A DNA stretch of 64,000 bases from Branchiostoma floridae (taxonomy: Eukaryota > Chordata > Leptocardii > Amphioxiformes > Branchiostomatidae). The stretch's first letter is position 1. Every line of letters begins with the position of its first letter. This document shows positions 42,222-52,650 of this stretch, piece after piece. The stretch is from contig NC_049995.1 of assembly GCF_000003815.2 (NCBI RefSeq), forward strand, positions 2,214,154 through 2,278,153, read 5' to 3'. The notes beneath the pieces were generated by a model. That model was given only the letters and a program-made list of their open reading frames with translations. It searched no databases and was not told the origin of the DNA. Made by a program: the position numbers and the translations under genes.

Positions 42222-42407
42222 TAATCTCCAAGCAGATCCCACGGTAGCATAAGGTAGTATCAAGAGCTGGCAGAGGAGTGAAGACGGCCTAGGAGTGTTT
42301 TTTTGCTACCAGGGTGCCCGTTTGACTCCCTTTGGTCGGATATACTCCTTTGCCAGCTTTGATAATACATTGTATCTTATGGCACCGTAGGATCTGCTTG
42401 GAGATTA
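42222..42407. mobile_element. Intact 186-bp TAATCTCCAAGCAGATC foldback
   Basis: TAATCTCCAAGCAGATCCCA...AGTATCAAGAGCTGGC pairs with GCCAGCTTTGATAATACA...TGCTTGGAGATTA. It supplies the uninterrupted form of the element split at 22302-23371. Confidence 0.9.
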
Positions 42408-42637
42408 CTGTCGTTTTTCGCCCAAACGTTCTCTGGTTTCTGCGTTTTGTTCGGACGAAATGTTGCAGTAGACATCGGTACCCTTGATGGTTTAAACTAA
42501 TATTTTTCCTGCCCGTTCGCAGGCGTGTCGCTGTGAACGCTTCATGCGACAGTTTTGCGGTATGTCTGCCTTTGTCGGGCACAACCGCGAACTTTGCGTA
42601 ACCTCCGTGAATTATGTTTTTATTACGCGGCGGGTCG

Positions 42638-42716
42638 CATTACATACTCTTCAAGCAGAGGTTAGGCTCCGGCTGTTTTTGACGTTTTTAGTCACTTTAC
42701 AGGCAGGGGCAACTCT
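42638..42716. mobile_element. Left end only of a TACTCTTCAAGCAGAGGTTAGG element
   Basis: TACTCTTCAAGCAGAGGTTA then GGCTCCGGCTGTTTTTGACG, as in 47216. Cut off where the next element begins. Confidence 0.7.
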
Positions 42717-43048
42717 TAGCCTACACCAGGCCTTCCTACGGGGGTGCGGGGATCGTAGAATTCGGCAAAAATCGGGAAATTGGTCAGGGGAGTCACTCCA
42801 CGCCAAGGTTCATGTTCTAATCTCCAGCCGATTTACCAGTGGCATACGGATTGTAGCTGGCTAATGGAGTGTTCCCCAGTCGCCCAGAACACTCCTTGAC
42901 CAGCTTAACTCCTTATGTCACTGGTAGATCTGCCTGGAGATTACCATGTTTCCCCTCCGGAGCGGTCGACCAACTCCTCTGGTAGCAAAACGTCCCTAGC
43001 AAATTATTCTCCCTACAATAGCTAGCGTAGTCAATCTGGTAGAGATTA
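42717..43048. mobile_element. TAGCCTACACCAGGCCTTCC element with a nested foldback
   Basis: Starts TAGCCTACACCAGGCCTTCC, GGGGATCGTAGAATTCGGC, GGGGAGTCACTCC. After the insertion it continues CAACTCCTCTGGTAGC, AGCAAATTATTCTCCCT and ends GGTAGAGATTA. Same body as 51398, 59250 and 61936. Confidence 0.85.
42818..42943. mobile_element. 126-bp TAATCTCCAG foldback nested in 42717-43048
   Basis: TAATCTCCAGCCGATTTACC...CAGTGGCAT pairs with TCACTGGTAGATCTGCC...TGGAGATTA. The flanks TCATGTTC / CCATGTTT are near-matching remains of a duplication. Confidence 0.85.
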
Positions 43049-43875
43049 GGCATCTCTATATTCTTGACACCCCAAAAGTGTGTGTAAGATTTAACGCGAG
43101 TTGAAAGTAAAAGTGCTGTAGATCTTTTCGTGAATTACTTTCCCTTGTGTCTTGGTGCTTTGTAAGTCGTTCCTTTTCATGTTTCGGAATCTTTGGAAAA
43201 GACCGCAGCGGCGCTGTGTAAGAACTATACCGATAGAACAGAGCTAGACGGAAGAAGAGGGCAACTTTGTGACTCAGCTTGAAATCAGAAAAACACTTTC
43301 TAGACTGAGTGTTGTAAAGCGTCCTTTGAAACAAGTTGCAGACAAGCAAAATCCAAAACCATGACCCATATAACCCATATCTGTTCACACTTTCGAACAA
43401 AATGTAAAGTGAATTTTAAGTGTGTATGTCAATAAGCTGTAAGTGAAAGTAGCAGAAACGACACCTTAAATCCAATTTGCAACTAGCTTTAAATTTAACA
43501 TTCAGTGAATTTACGTCACTCATTGAAAGTTCCCTTGTGCGCTTGAGAAAGTGGAAAATAATTCAAGTCAAAGCAGCGGTCGCATTCTGATCTCTGTAAC
43601 AGTAGAAACGTGTCGACCCTTGTGTTTGGGCTAAGTTGAGTGGGAGGGCCTGTGTGTATAAATATCGTGTTTGGATTGCGAATACTCGCGCGTACGTTTG
43701 TCTATGGTTATACGGGACGTGCCGTATTTTGATTACCCCGGATGCCATGCGTAGGGTGCCGCGCATACCGTCGGACCCCCGGCGGTGCCGTTGTGCGCCC
43801 GGCCCGGGTGGGTAGTGCCGGGGTCACCGCTTTCCCATGAATCTGAGTCCGTCTCCCTGCAGCCTCCCTCTAGCC

Positions 43876-44088
43876 TAGTCTCCAGGCAGACGTTTCAGCT
43901 GGATAAAAAAACGAGAAGAATCTGGTTAGACAGGGACAAATTGATACTAATGGATTTTCAGTCAGTCTTTCGCAGTCGCTGGCCGGTCATTTCACCCCTT
44001 GGCCAATTAACTTCTACTAGAATTTTATTCCTAACTTGGCCAAATTCACCTATTACTATTCGACCATGCCGGAGTCTGGTAGCGTCTA
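43876..44088. mobile_element. TAGTCTCCAGGCAGACGT foldback family member
   Basis: The left end TAGTCTCCAGGCAGACGTTT, CAGCTGGATAAAAAAACG. The right end holds CTAACTTGGCCAAATTCACC, ATTCGACCATGCCGGAGTCTGG. Relatives at 48835 and 50421 share CAGCTGGAT...GGCCAA. Confidence 0.65.
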
Positions 44089-44092
44089 CCTC

Positions 44093-44450
44093 TAGCCTCC
44101 TACCCTTCAAAGGAATATATGTCAAGAAAGGAATATATGTTGGGAAGCTTGTATCCTGCTGTGGGCTACTCTCCAAGCAGAGGTTGAGTCGCGTAGATAT
44201 AGTAGTAGTAGTCGGAAAAATTACACGGGCGCTCGTAAGAGGTTAATTGCACGAAATTCCAAACTTCAATGGTGGTGTGGTCCAGCTTGATAACTTCGCT
44301 TTGTTGCACCATTCGTATGCACTGGCAAATGGGGTGTGCAATTAAGCGGCTTCTACTGTATTCCTTTCCCTGCATCAGAACCTTCGCGAATCGACCTCCC
44401 CCCAACAATGCCCAACAGTGCCCACACAGAGAGGCCGGTGAAGGAGGCTA
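44093..44450. mobile_element. TAGCCTCC...GGAGGCTA element containing two further insertions
   Basis: The outer element matches 24407-24715: TAGCCTCC, AAAGGAATATATGTC, GGAAGCTTGTA at left; CCTTTCCCTGCATCAG, CGCGAATCGACC, GGCCGGTGAAGGAGGCTA at right. Between the halves are a TACTCTCCAAGCAGAGGTTG piece (from 44167) and the pogo-like fragment 44243-44360. Confidence 0.75.
44243..44360. mobile_element. Fragment of the CAGTGGAAGCCGCTTAATTG pogo-like family
   Basis: TTAATTGCACGAAATTCC at the left and GTGCAATTAAGCGGCTTCTA then CTGTA at the right, as at the end of 8261-9003. The left TIR is truncated. Confidence 0.7.
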
Positions 44451-44639
44451 CCACCATGAATCTGACTCCGTCTCCCTCGCCGGCAGAGGGAGTCAACTGT
44501 GATGGATGAAAACCGTTTCACTCGTTGACAGGCAGTCAGAGGAAAGCGCAAAGAGGGTATTACCGCGAACCTGTGTTAGTGTAACATGAGTTGAGTGCAG
44601 TGGCTGGGCAAGAAAGGATGCAGCCGTGATAGCCTGGTC

Positions 44640-44990
44640 CATAGCCTGGATACGAGACCCTATCTCTGATGGAGGATATAAATGTCAGTTGCCATAGACC
44701 ACTTGCACCACAACCGGCCGGCTATTATACCGTAATATACGAAGGGGACCCATAGCATGATCTCTGGGCCTTTTATTGCCGCGGGACGGCCTGGTGGGGG
44801 CTATAAATGTCACTTGCCATATACACTTGCACCACCACCGCCCGGCCATTACACCAAGGCCGGCCCGTCGGCAGGACAGCGGTGCGGGCGGCGGTCGCAC
44901 GCTCCCGGCTGTCGTCAGGGTCATGACGTCACGCGCCGAGGGAATGCTGGGGCGTCGAATCTGACCTTGGTCGAGGTCCAATGACTTTGA
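44640..44990. repeat. Internal direct duplication in GC-rich intergenic DNA
   Basis: TATAAATGTCA(G/C)TTGCCATA followed by CACTTGCACCAC(A/C)ACC occurs at about 44678 and 44801, each near a TCTCTG / GATCTCTGGG segment. No gene seen. Confidence 0.6.
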
Positions 44991-45071
44991 CAACAACCAG
45001 AGAGCTCATGGAGCTGTGAAAGGAGTCACAGCTGATGTATGACTACCCTTTGCTTTTCTACTATGATAATA

Positions 45072-45213
45072 TAGCCTCTACCAGGCTCCACAGGACGCTG
45101 GAAAAATCGCAGAGATTGGCCAAATAAGACAGAAAACACGACAGAGGAGTACAGTGTCTTAGTTGGCAAATTTCTACTATTTTTCCAGTGACCTGTGCAG
45201 CCTAGTAGAGGCT
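45072..45213. mobile_element. Foldback element TAGCCTCTACCAGGCTCC
   Basis: TAGCCTCTACCAGGCTCCAC, GGAAAAATCGCAGAGATTGG, CCAAATAAGACAGAAAACAC pairs with its inverse ending CTAGTAGAGGCTA. Confidence 0.85.
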
Positions 45214-45241
45214 ACTATGACTAGAGGAACCTAAGAAAAAC

Positions 45242-45493
45242 TAGCCTGGATGCTAGACTGTTTTCAGTACTCTCCAAGCAGAGGTCGAGTCGCGGAGATA
45301 TACTAGTAGTCGAAAAAAATACAGAGCCGCTCCATCTCTGCTTGGAGAGTATGTTTTCAGGACCTATGCAGCTCAACTCCTGGGCTCTAGGGCCAACATG
45401 TCCCCAATGACATTTTACGGCAGGTCCCCTCTGAATTAGACCCTGATAAACACGATAGATAATAATGAGGTCCTGTGTCTGGTATCCAGGCTA
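45242..45493. mobile_element. TAGCCTGGATGC element split by a CAAGCAGA foldback
   Basis: Starts TAGCCTGGATGCTAGACTG and ends GTCTGGTATCCAGGCTA. The interior CTATGCAGCTCAACTCC...AGGTCCCC and CACGATAGATA match the TAGCCTGG family bodies at 10210 and 32563. Confidence 0.8.
45268..45351. mobile_element. 84-bp TACTCTCCAAGCAGAGG foldback with perfect 9-bp target duplication
   Basis: Arms TACTCTCCAAGCAGAGGTCG / CTCTGCTTGGAGAGTA. TGTTTTCAG at 45259-45267 and 45352-45360, exact. It shows that the CAAGCAGA family also makes 9-bp duplications. Confidence 0.9.
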
Positions 45494-45655
45494 GGAAAAA
45501 AACGAACAGAAACGCCGAAATAGACAGACACACAAGCACAGACGGTTACATCTGCTCGGAGACCGACCAAGAGCTATTCACTCGGTTAAAGAACCCATCA
45601 CATTTCAGAGTAGGGGTTCTTAATTCCAGGTGTGAGTGGATCAAATATATCAGAC

Positions 45656-45933
45656 TCAGCCTCTACCAGGCTCCACAGGTCACTGGAAAAATGGTAGAAA
45701 TTGGCCAAATGAGAAAGAAACACACCAGAAGGCGTTAGAATTTAGATGACCTTAGGTCACAAACTCCGATGGCGTGTTTTCTGTCTTATTTGGCCAATTT
45801 CTACTATTTTTCTAGCGACATTTGGAGCCGAAAACTGTCCTCCTCGGCCATCTAACTCCTCTGGCGTGTTTTCTGTCTTATTTGGCCAATTTCTAGTATT
45901 TTTCCAGCGGCCTGTGGAACCTGGTAGAGGCTA
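45656..45933. mobile_element. Foldback element (T)CAGCCTCTACCAGGC, partly triplicated arm
   Basis: CCTCTACCAGGCTCCACAGG...GGAAAAATGGTAGAAATTGG at left. TCTGTCTTATTTGGCCAATT occurs twice on the right (about 45780 and 45868) before CCTGGTAGAGGCTA. Probably a recombinant of two copies. Confidence 0.8.
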
Positions 45934-45939
45934 ATGAGA

Positions 45940-47210
45940 CTGGCGGACGTGACTGCTCACCTCTTATGTAAACAAAACGATCTGAAGTGTGAAATCGTAG
46001 TTATGTAACAGCCTAGTGAACCACACCAATCTATTGTGATGTGACATTTGCACCTTGGTATGTTAAATTGAATTAGGCCCGGCACCTCAAGTTACAGATC
46101 ACATCCACTACAGGCCCAAAATCCAATGCTAGAGGCCGAGAAAATGGAAAAGATGCCTATTTTTTTTCAAAATAGAAACGACAATATTATACCTCGTTAT
46201 AACAATATTTGAAGCGACAAAACGAGTCTTATCCTTGTATTCTGAAGTATCGCTTGCCAAACTACACAGTACAAGGTCACCACACTAATGTTACTTATAG
46301 AGCCACACCTTAGGCTACCACGCGACAAGCTTTACCATTTTAGATTATTATTTCTCGTTATAATATCATGTTGAACATTGCTGGAGGGGAACGAAGTTTC
46401 TTGTATGTCTTTTTTTTTATCTTTCAGAAATCAGTTCGCACCTCCATAAAATGTCCTTGCTGTGGCCTAACTAAATTTAATTGCCACTAATTACCATTAT
46501 GTAAGGTGCTTGACGCAGCCAAGTATGGATGACCTAAGCACAGATTAATTTCAATCAATTACCTCCCTTTAGGGCCAATGTCTTGGTGCGTGATTTAAAC
46601 TTTCCCACGGTAAACGACCTTTTAACCCAAAATTAAGATCATGATTTTTGACAATGCAGTTGTTCTGCGTTGTGAAATGCCGCTTGCTTATATAATAATT
46701 ATCTCCAATTAGATCGAGCAAGTTTTTTCTTCACATTTGATCAATAATGAGTTGGTCTTTACCAGATAAGGTTGGAGAATTAATTCGTGTGAAAATCCAA
46801 ACACTAGCGACAGGTGAATACATCACGCTCACCTGCTTGGATGCTACTTGCCAGAAAGTAAACCTACGTCGGTTTAAATGATGAAATTGACAGATTCTAT
46901 GACGTCACTGTCTGTGAAGGTTTTGACTTTTCCTTCTGACTTCTCCGGTGACATGCGGCAGCTTTGGTCTCTGTTGACAGGGGGGCGTTTGTCGCCGACC
47001 TTCGGTGCAAGTGTACTTATCATTTTTCTCTTAGACTATAGCTTCGGCTTGTTTTTGCAGGCCCGTATGGGCCTTTTCGTTCGTCTCTTTAGGGTCTCTA
47101 ACAAAGACACGAACAGAGATCAATGCATTAAGTGCTATAACATTGAACAGACTCACCTAACGCGGTTTATTACACCGAGAAAAGACGTACAAAGCTCACA
47201 ATAACTACTC
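45940..47210. other. Intergenic, no recognisable gene
   Basis: AT-rich stretch; a 108-codon plus frame at 46878-47204 has no domain or splice context. Confidence 0.5.
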
Positions 47211-47215
47211 TCCAA

Positions 47216-47545
47216 GCAGAGGATAGGTTCCGGTTGTTTTTAACGTTTTTAGGCGTTTTTATCGGGCTTTCTATTTTGCACCGTCTTCTTGATGTCTCGA
47301 AAACAGTACCAAATAGAAAGCCCGATAAAACGACGAAGAAAACGTCAAAGAACAACCAGGTACTCTCCAAGCAGAGGTCGAATCGCGCAGACATAGTAGT
47401 AGTCGAAAAAAAATTACACAAGCGCTCTTCCTGCAGCGCTTGTGTAATTTTTTCGACTACATGTACTACTATATCTGCGCGATTCGACCTCTGCTTGGAG
47501 AGTACAACCAGGGCCTAAACTCTGCTTTGACAAGTTTTGAGAGTA
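47216..47545. mobile_element. TACTCTCCAAGCAGAGGATAGG foldback, host of a nested copy
   Basis: Inner arms CGGGCTTTCTATTTTG / AATAGAAAGCCCG around GATGTCTCGAAAACAG. The right end CTCTGCTTTGAC...GAGAGTA is diverged. Confidence 0.8.
47361..47504. mobile_element. 144-bp near-perfect foldback nested in 47216-47545
   Basis: TACTCTCCAAGCAGAGGTCG, AATCGCGCAGACATAGTAGT pairs with its inverse over ~68 bp around the GCGCTCTTCCTGCAGCGC centre. CAACCAGG flanks both sides (47353-47360, 47505-47512). Confidence 0.93.
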
Positions 47546-47575
47546 CACAAGAACTGCACATCCGCTAGTGTACTT

Positions 47576-47770
47576 TAGCCTCCTTCATCGGCGTCTCTGG
47601 GAACCTTGGCGAATTTTTTTTTTCGGGGGGGGGGGGGGGTAGGTCGATTCGATTCGCGATTTTTAACCGAGAATATGCCGAGCAAGGAATATATGCCGGG
47701 AAAGGAATATATACCGGGAAGCTTGTACGGGCTAGACGAAATCTGGTTCCCAGTACTGGGACGCCGGTGA
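47576..47770. mobile_element. TAGCCTCCTTCATCGG foldback with perfect 9-bp target duplication
   Basis: AGTGTACTT at 47567-47575 and 47771-47779, exact. The right end stops at GACGCCGGTGA, lacking the final AGGAGGCTA expected from relatives. Contains T and G homopolymers (47612-47640). Confidence 0.85.
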
Positions 47771-47939
47771 AGTGTACTTGTCATTCAGCGCGCGCGCACG
47801 GGTAGCTTTGGGGGAACAATTATCCACCCGTAATTGGTTCCCCGGCACGCCCGCCGAACGTTCCCACGACAAGGTTCCCAGGACCCCGGGGAGCAAGGCC
47901 GCGCTAGCCTGCACCAGACGCCACTAGTGGCTCAAACGT

Positions 47940-48197
47940 TCTCTCCAAGCAGAGGTCGCGTAGATATAGTAGTAGTCGGAAAAAACACATGGGCGCTCCT
48001 CTTACCTCTGCTACTGAACGGAACGGCACAAGCGTATTAAATGTTATTACTTTGACACATTCAGGGCGTTTTGTACCTAGGTGCTAAATCTGTCCCGGGA
48101 GTTTAGGGTTTTTGCCGTGCGCCGTAAGAGGAGCGCCCGTGTGATTTTTCCGACTACTACTACTATATCTACGCGACTCAACCTCTGCTTGAAGAGT
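47940..48197. mobile_element. TTCTCTCCAAGCAGAGG foldback
   Basis: Arms with TCGCGTAGATATAGTAGTAG, GGGCGCTCCTCTTAC pair with GTAAGAGGAGCGCCC...CCTCTGCTTGAAGAGTA. Confidence 0.85.
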
Positions 48198-48207
48198 AGC
48201 TGAAACA

Positions 48208-48358
48208 TTCTCTCCAAGCAGAGGTTGATGGGGGGGAAATCGTGATATACCGTCTTTTTCTGCGAGCTATCCTGACAGAAAAAAGAGATATCCTGACAGA
48301 AAGACGACATATAAGAAAAAGGTCATGACTTCCCCGTCAAACTTCTGCTTGAAGAGTA
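48208..48358. mobile_element. Second adjacent CAAGCAGAGG foldback
   Basis: TTCTCTCCAAGCAGAGGTTG...TGGGGGGGAAATCGTGATAT; right end TTCCCCGTCAAACTTCTGCTTGAAGAGTA. CTGAAAC occurs on both sides of this copy. GATATCCTGACAGAAA is repeated in the centre. Confidence 0.75.
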
Positions 48359-48834
48359 ACTGAAACGTTTCTAACGTTCTCTAACGTTTCAAATATTCCT
48401 TAGATACTTTCTGGATACTCCAAGCAGGGGTTCGACTCGGTTGTGTTTTTAGGTAATCAGTCGGTTTTGTAGGATTTTCTATTTTGTACCGTTACAGGTC
48501 TGGCCAGCGGATTGAAGAAAACGGTACAAAATTACTAAAATTGGCCATTGGTTTTTATGTTTGAACTTGAATAGCATCTAGGTGTACTGTTTACGAGAGC
48601 TGAACAGTGAAAACGCTTGAACATCGCATGTTGATCGGTGCATGACAAGCAAGTTGGAAAAAATCAACAAGTGGTTGTGTTGCATTCTTTTTCGGCATCC
48701 AGAAACGAGCTATGTTTTCTTATCATGAAGGTTAGATTTGGTGAATTGAATTGTTGTATTTGTGGGACATCTTCAAAAAAAGCGACTTCATGTGGCCTTA
48801 AGAATACTGCCATGTCATCACATTTGCGCTGACG

Positions 48835-49042
48835 TAGTCTGCCGACCAGACGCCCACCTGGCCGAATAATAAAAGGGAACTTTGGCCAAGTTAGGAACAA
48901 AAGCTTGGCCTATAGCTAGGAGTGAACAGACATACTGGTAGCTAGCTGGATAGACTGCAAAGAACCCAATGAAATCCCATGGAAACTACATGGCCAAAAT
49001 CTTCTCTTTTTTCCATCTAGCTGACACGGCTACTTGGACACT
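48835..49042. mobile_element. TAGTCTGCCGACCAGACG element
   Basis: Left TAGTCTGCCGACCAGACGCC, right end CATCTAGCTGACACGGCTAC, TTGGACACTA. Shares AACTTTGGCCAAGTTAGGAAC with the 43876 and 50421 copies. Confidence 0.65.
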
Positions 49043-49067
49043 ACGGCCTAACGTATACATTCTGTCA

Positions 49068-49900
49068 TGATACTGCCATGTTATCAGCTTGGCACTGACG
49101 GGCGAGCCGCGTCGGTAAAATTGGAGCTGTGCATGTATCTCTGGTGTCTACATGCACCTAACCTGCACTGATCTATGAACTGGCTTTTATACATAAATGC
49201 CATATGATGTAAGTGTATGTGGATTGATATTACCTGCATTGAATGTTACTACCTATAAACTTTAGTATAACTATAAAGAAAAAAATAGCAATGGTTCCTG
49301 AACAATTTAAGTATGATCCATTTTCATAAATGCAGAGTGGTGCAGGCAATTTTCAATGTAACCTGCACCAGTGCATGTATGCAGAAAAAAAATATTTCGA
49401 GCCCTACGCATACTGTCATGATACTGCCATGTCATCAGGTTGGCGCTGACGGGCGTCAGGCGGCCCGGGTCAGCTGGGTGCCCGCCGAGCCGCGTCGGTA
49501 AAATTGGAGCTGTGCATGTATTTCTTGTGTCTACCTGCTCCTAACCTACACTGGTTTATGTACTGGCTTTTATACGTAAATATCATATGATGTAAGAGTA
49601 TGTGGATTGATACTAGCTGCATGTTACTACCTATCAAGTATAAAGAAAAAATAGCAATGGTTCCTGAACAATTTTAGTATGATCCATTTTCATAAATGCA
49701 GAGTGGTGCAGGTATTTTTCAATGTTACCTGCACCAGTGCAGGTATGCAGAAAAAAGTACTTCGAGCCCTGTCGTCATGATACTTCCATGTCATCAGCTT
49801 GGCGCTGACGGGCGTCAGGCGGCCCGGGTCATCCGGGTGCCCGCCGGGCGGCGTCGGGACCGGTGTCTGCCGAGCCGTTCTCGCGACCCCGGTGACCCCG
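49068..49900. repeat. Tandem repeat, ~350-360-bp unit, 2.3 copies
   Basis: CATGATACT(G/T)CCATGT(T/C)ATCAG starts at 49068, 49417 and 49776, followed by TGGCGCTGACGGGCG, AAATTGGAGCTGTGCATGTA, CATATGATGTAAG, CAATGGTTCCTGAACAATTT and GAGTGGTGCAGG. The first unit lacks about 10 bp present in the later ones. Confidence 0.9.
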
Positions 49901-50420
49901 ACACCACCGCCAAAGTAAAGGGCTTTGCAGACCCTTGACAAAGCCATGAAAATGGCGTGACGTCAAGATGAAGTGCGGTGCCAACATCAAGTCAAGCTCA
50001 GGTCAAGCCTCAACAACTTTTGGGTCTGCCTTGGTGGCCGGCAAAAGTCATCGGCCTGTTGTCAAAACGTCAATCTCATGGAATAAACACAGGGTTTGGG
50101 ATGGATCTGAATGGTAGTTTACTCGGCTTAGAGCCTCGCTAGCTCAAGTTTTCCAACTCATTGAGAATCAATTCAACCATCGAGAAAATTATGAAGACAG
50201 AGGCTGCCCTTGGGAGGCATTGTTGGGTCAAAGGGCAGTCACCTCTTCTGACCTAGGTCGCCATGCTCGGACATTGTGTGGCAGTGGCCTTCCGACATGG
50301 CCTCTACACCATTATTCTTTTGCGGTTGGATAAAGAATAGAATTGGTCAAAATAGGGTGCAAGGTTTGACAGGGGTCAGCTTGTTGTCTGTTGGCTAGAT
50401 AACCTCTCTGGTCAATGATT

Positions 50421-50650
50421 TGTCTCTACCAGGCTCCGGCCTGGCCGCACAGTAATAGACCACTTTGGCCAAGTTTGAAATAAAAGCCTGGTAGGAGTTA
50501 CATGTAATTGGCCTAGGAGTGAACTGACCGGCCGGTGGATAGTTGGATAGACTGCAAGAGACTGACTGAAATCCCACGGCAACTTGTTTGTCCCTATCTG
50601 GCCAAATTCGTCCCTTTTTTCATCCAGCTGACACGTCTGCTTGGAGACTA
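50421..50650. mobile_element. TGTCTCTACCAGGCTCC...CTGCTTGGAGACTA element
   Basis: Left end resembles the TAG(C/T)CTCTACCAGGC family; right end AGCTGACACGTCTGCTTGGA resembles the TAGTCTCC family. Central ACCACTTTGGCCAAGTTTG and GGCCAAATTCGTCCC. Confidence 0.7.
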
Positions 50651-51267
50651 TACAAATGATAAACCTTGTCACGTTCTGATCGAACTATTCCTCTGAATGT
50701 TGTGGTCATAGAGGTGTAGGTGGGAGACTGTAATTGGGTACTTGTGGTCTAGGTCGCATACTACTACTAGTACTTGCGTCGTTTCTTTTCTTGTGGCCAG
50801 AGTGTTGTTTGTGTGGAGTTTCAATTACGTCGGAGGGAAATTGAATATACATGGCCTTTTCATTCTCTGGTGCAGAAAACGCATTTGACTCTTTCTCAGA
50901 GAGAAAGCGCGATAAAAACATGTCTCAATGACCTTTTCGAATTCAAGGACCTTTCGGCGACATTAAGGCATTACTGAGATCATTATCTTCGTTACATAAT
51001 ACGCGTTACCCTGCGGCACCTAAGTCGACATTACGGTCTCCGCCCATCCATTCTCACGGTTCGCCACAAAAATTCAAAATTATTCGATGAAAACTTTTTT
51101 TCTCTGGCCCATTTATTCCTCTGCCAAGTTGTTCACCCGCTAATTTTAGTGAGATTTTTTTTCAACTCCCAACCTAGTATGGTGAGGGCCAGTGACCCAG
51201 TCGGCCATGTGGCACCTGAGTTGGACCGCTTGCCTCTTTGGCAGACCTCTGGGGTGGTGGCGTCCTT

Positions 51268-51300
51268 TTTGGGGGGGGGGGGAGGGGGAGGGGGGGGGTA
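51268..51300. repeat. G-rich homopolymer run
   Basis: About 30 bases of G with three A interruptions; G-quadruplex-capable. Confidence 0.8.
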
Positions 51301-51397
51301 CATGGGCTACAGGTGGTTCTATGCCTGGAAAGGGAGTTTTGTCAGCATAGAGAACCTTAGCTGATGTTGAAAGTCGCGAATCAGCGCTCTGGACCCC

Positions 51398-51557
51398 TAG
51401 CCTCCACCAGGCATTCCTACGGGCGTACAGGATCATAGAATTCGGCAACAAAATCAGGGAATTGGCCAGGGGAGTCAGTCCACTCCTCTAGTATCAAACT
51501 CCCCAGGCAAATTATTCTTCCTAGATCTGAGCTGGTGTAGTCAGTCTGTAGAGACTA
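51398..51557. mobile_element. TAGCCTCCACCAGGCATTCC element (intact, 160 bp)
   Basis: TAGCCTCCACCAGGCATTCC, TCATAGAATTCGGCAACAAA, GAATTGGCCAGGGGAGTCAG, then CTCCCCAGGCAAATTATTCT and TGTAGAGACTA. The simplest uninterrupted copy of this family. Confidence 0.85.
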
Positions 51558-51732
51558 CAAGAAGTCTGCGAGGGAGGCAAATAAACGGGCTATGATAATC
51601 AATAGTGCAAAATCGCATCATTGACAGGTTGATCTTGTCAACAGTGCAATGTTTTTAAAACTGCTGACAGGATCATCCTAGTTGTCAATAGCCACGTCCA
51701 TCATCTGTAGCAATCTTCGTCTTTATTACACT

Positions 51733-51821
51733 TAGCCTGGTTACCAGACCCCAGTCTGATCTCAAAAATATCTATTGTGCAAGGTAGATATTTTTGAGGT
51801 TGGGGTCTGGTATCCAGGCTA
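51733..51821. mobile_element. 89-bp TAGCCTGGTTACCAGACCCC foldback
   Basis: Pairs with GGGGTCTGGTATCCAGGCTA around AAATATCTATTGTGCAAGG. ATTACACT follows on the right and precedes on the left (8 of 9 bases of the expected duplication). Confidence 0.88.
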
Positions 51822-51910
51822 CATTACACTCGGAACAACGTTTGTCTTATGAATACGCAGAGCAAACCACCAGACTTCCTTCGGGACTGTGAAGGACTTA
51901 CCAGAACTAG

Positions 51911-52186
51911 TAGTTGACTAGAAAAGGTCAACTAATGCACTGAACTCTTCTGGATAATGAGACACACACCACCAAGCGTTGGCCGACCTTACGCAGTTGT
52001 CATTACGACAGGCCGGGGACACGCACCGGACTTCTGCGGGCAGCCGCCTGAGTAATGACCGCTTTCCCGGGCCCAGCTCCGGACGCCGTCCGCCGACCGA
52101 CCGTGCGTAAGGTCGGCCAACGCTTGGTAGTGTGTCTCATTATCCAGAACCGTTGAGTGCATTAGTTGACAGTCAACTATTAGTCA
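51911..52186. mobile_element. 276-bp foldback element (AGTTGACTAGAAAAGGTC ends)
   Basis: TCAACTAATGCACTGAACTC, TTCTGGATAATGAGACACAC and CAAGCGTTGGCCGACCTTAC pair with the right arm around a GC-rich centre. TTGACAGGTTGATC/CTTGTCAATAG motifs occur on both sides outside it (51620, 52340). Confidence 0.85.
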
Positions 52187-52564
52187 CAGTCCAGAATGAA
52201 GTCTGTTGGGGTGTTCTGCGCCTGGGAAAAACGAGTTGTTTTTCGTGAAATGACGAGACGGACATTGCCTGTCATTGGCATTGCCAAAGACGATATGGAC
52301 ACAGTGTCAACAGTGAAAAAATTGCAATGTTGACACGATAATCTTGTCAATAGTGAAGAAAATTGCACTGCTGACAAGATCATCCTGTCAATAATTTTGT
52401 TCACTATTCATTATCATCCTGTCAATAGCCACGGACAAAGACGATGTTTTGGTGCTGTCCTGTCTCGTAAGCGACTGCAGTGCACCAGTGGAAAACCAGA
52501 CGTAACACCTTGCCTAGCTAGACCGGCAAACTCTCCCTAAATGACAAATCCCCGGTGTGCTTAT

Positions 52565-52650
52565 CTAAGGCCTTCGGGAAGACCTGCCCTGGCTGCCGAA
52601 CAAATTCTCTGCCGCCCTGGCTAAAAGTCTGGTTTCCAGGGTAGAAGTGC
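52565..52650. repeat. Repeat fragment shared with 19545-19605
   Basis: GGCTGCCGAACAAATTCTCT then GCCGCCCTGGCTAAAAGTCTG; the copy in the HDDC2 intron is close. Confidence 0.6.

Noticed and set aside
46878-47204. 108-codon plus-strand frame
   Set aside because: No conserved domain, intergenic, next to transposon arms; the length is within chance for this composition.
47612-47640. T/G homopolymer tracts here and at 24448 and 51268 as functional elements
   Set aside because: The first two lie in one arm of foldback elements and all three are low complexity prone to sequencing error.
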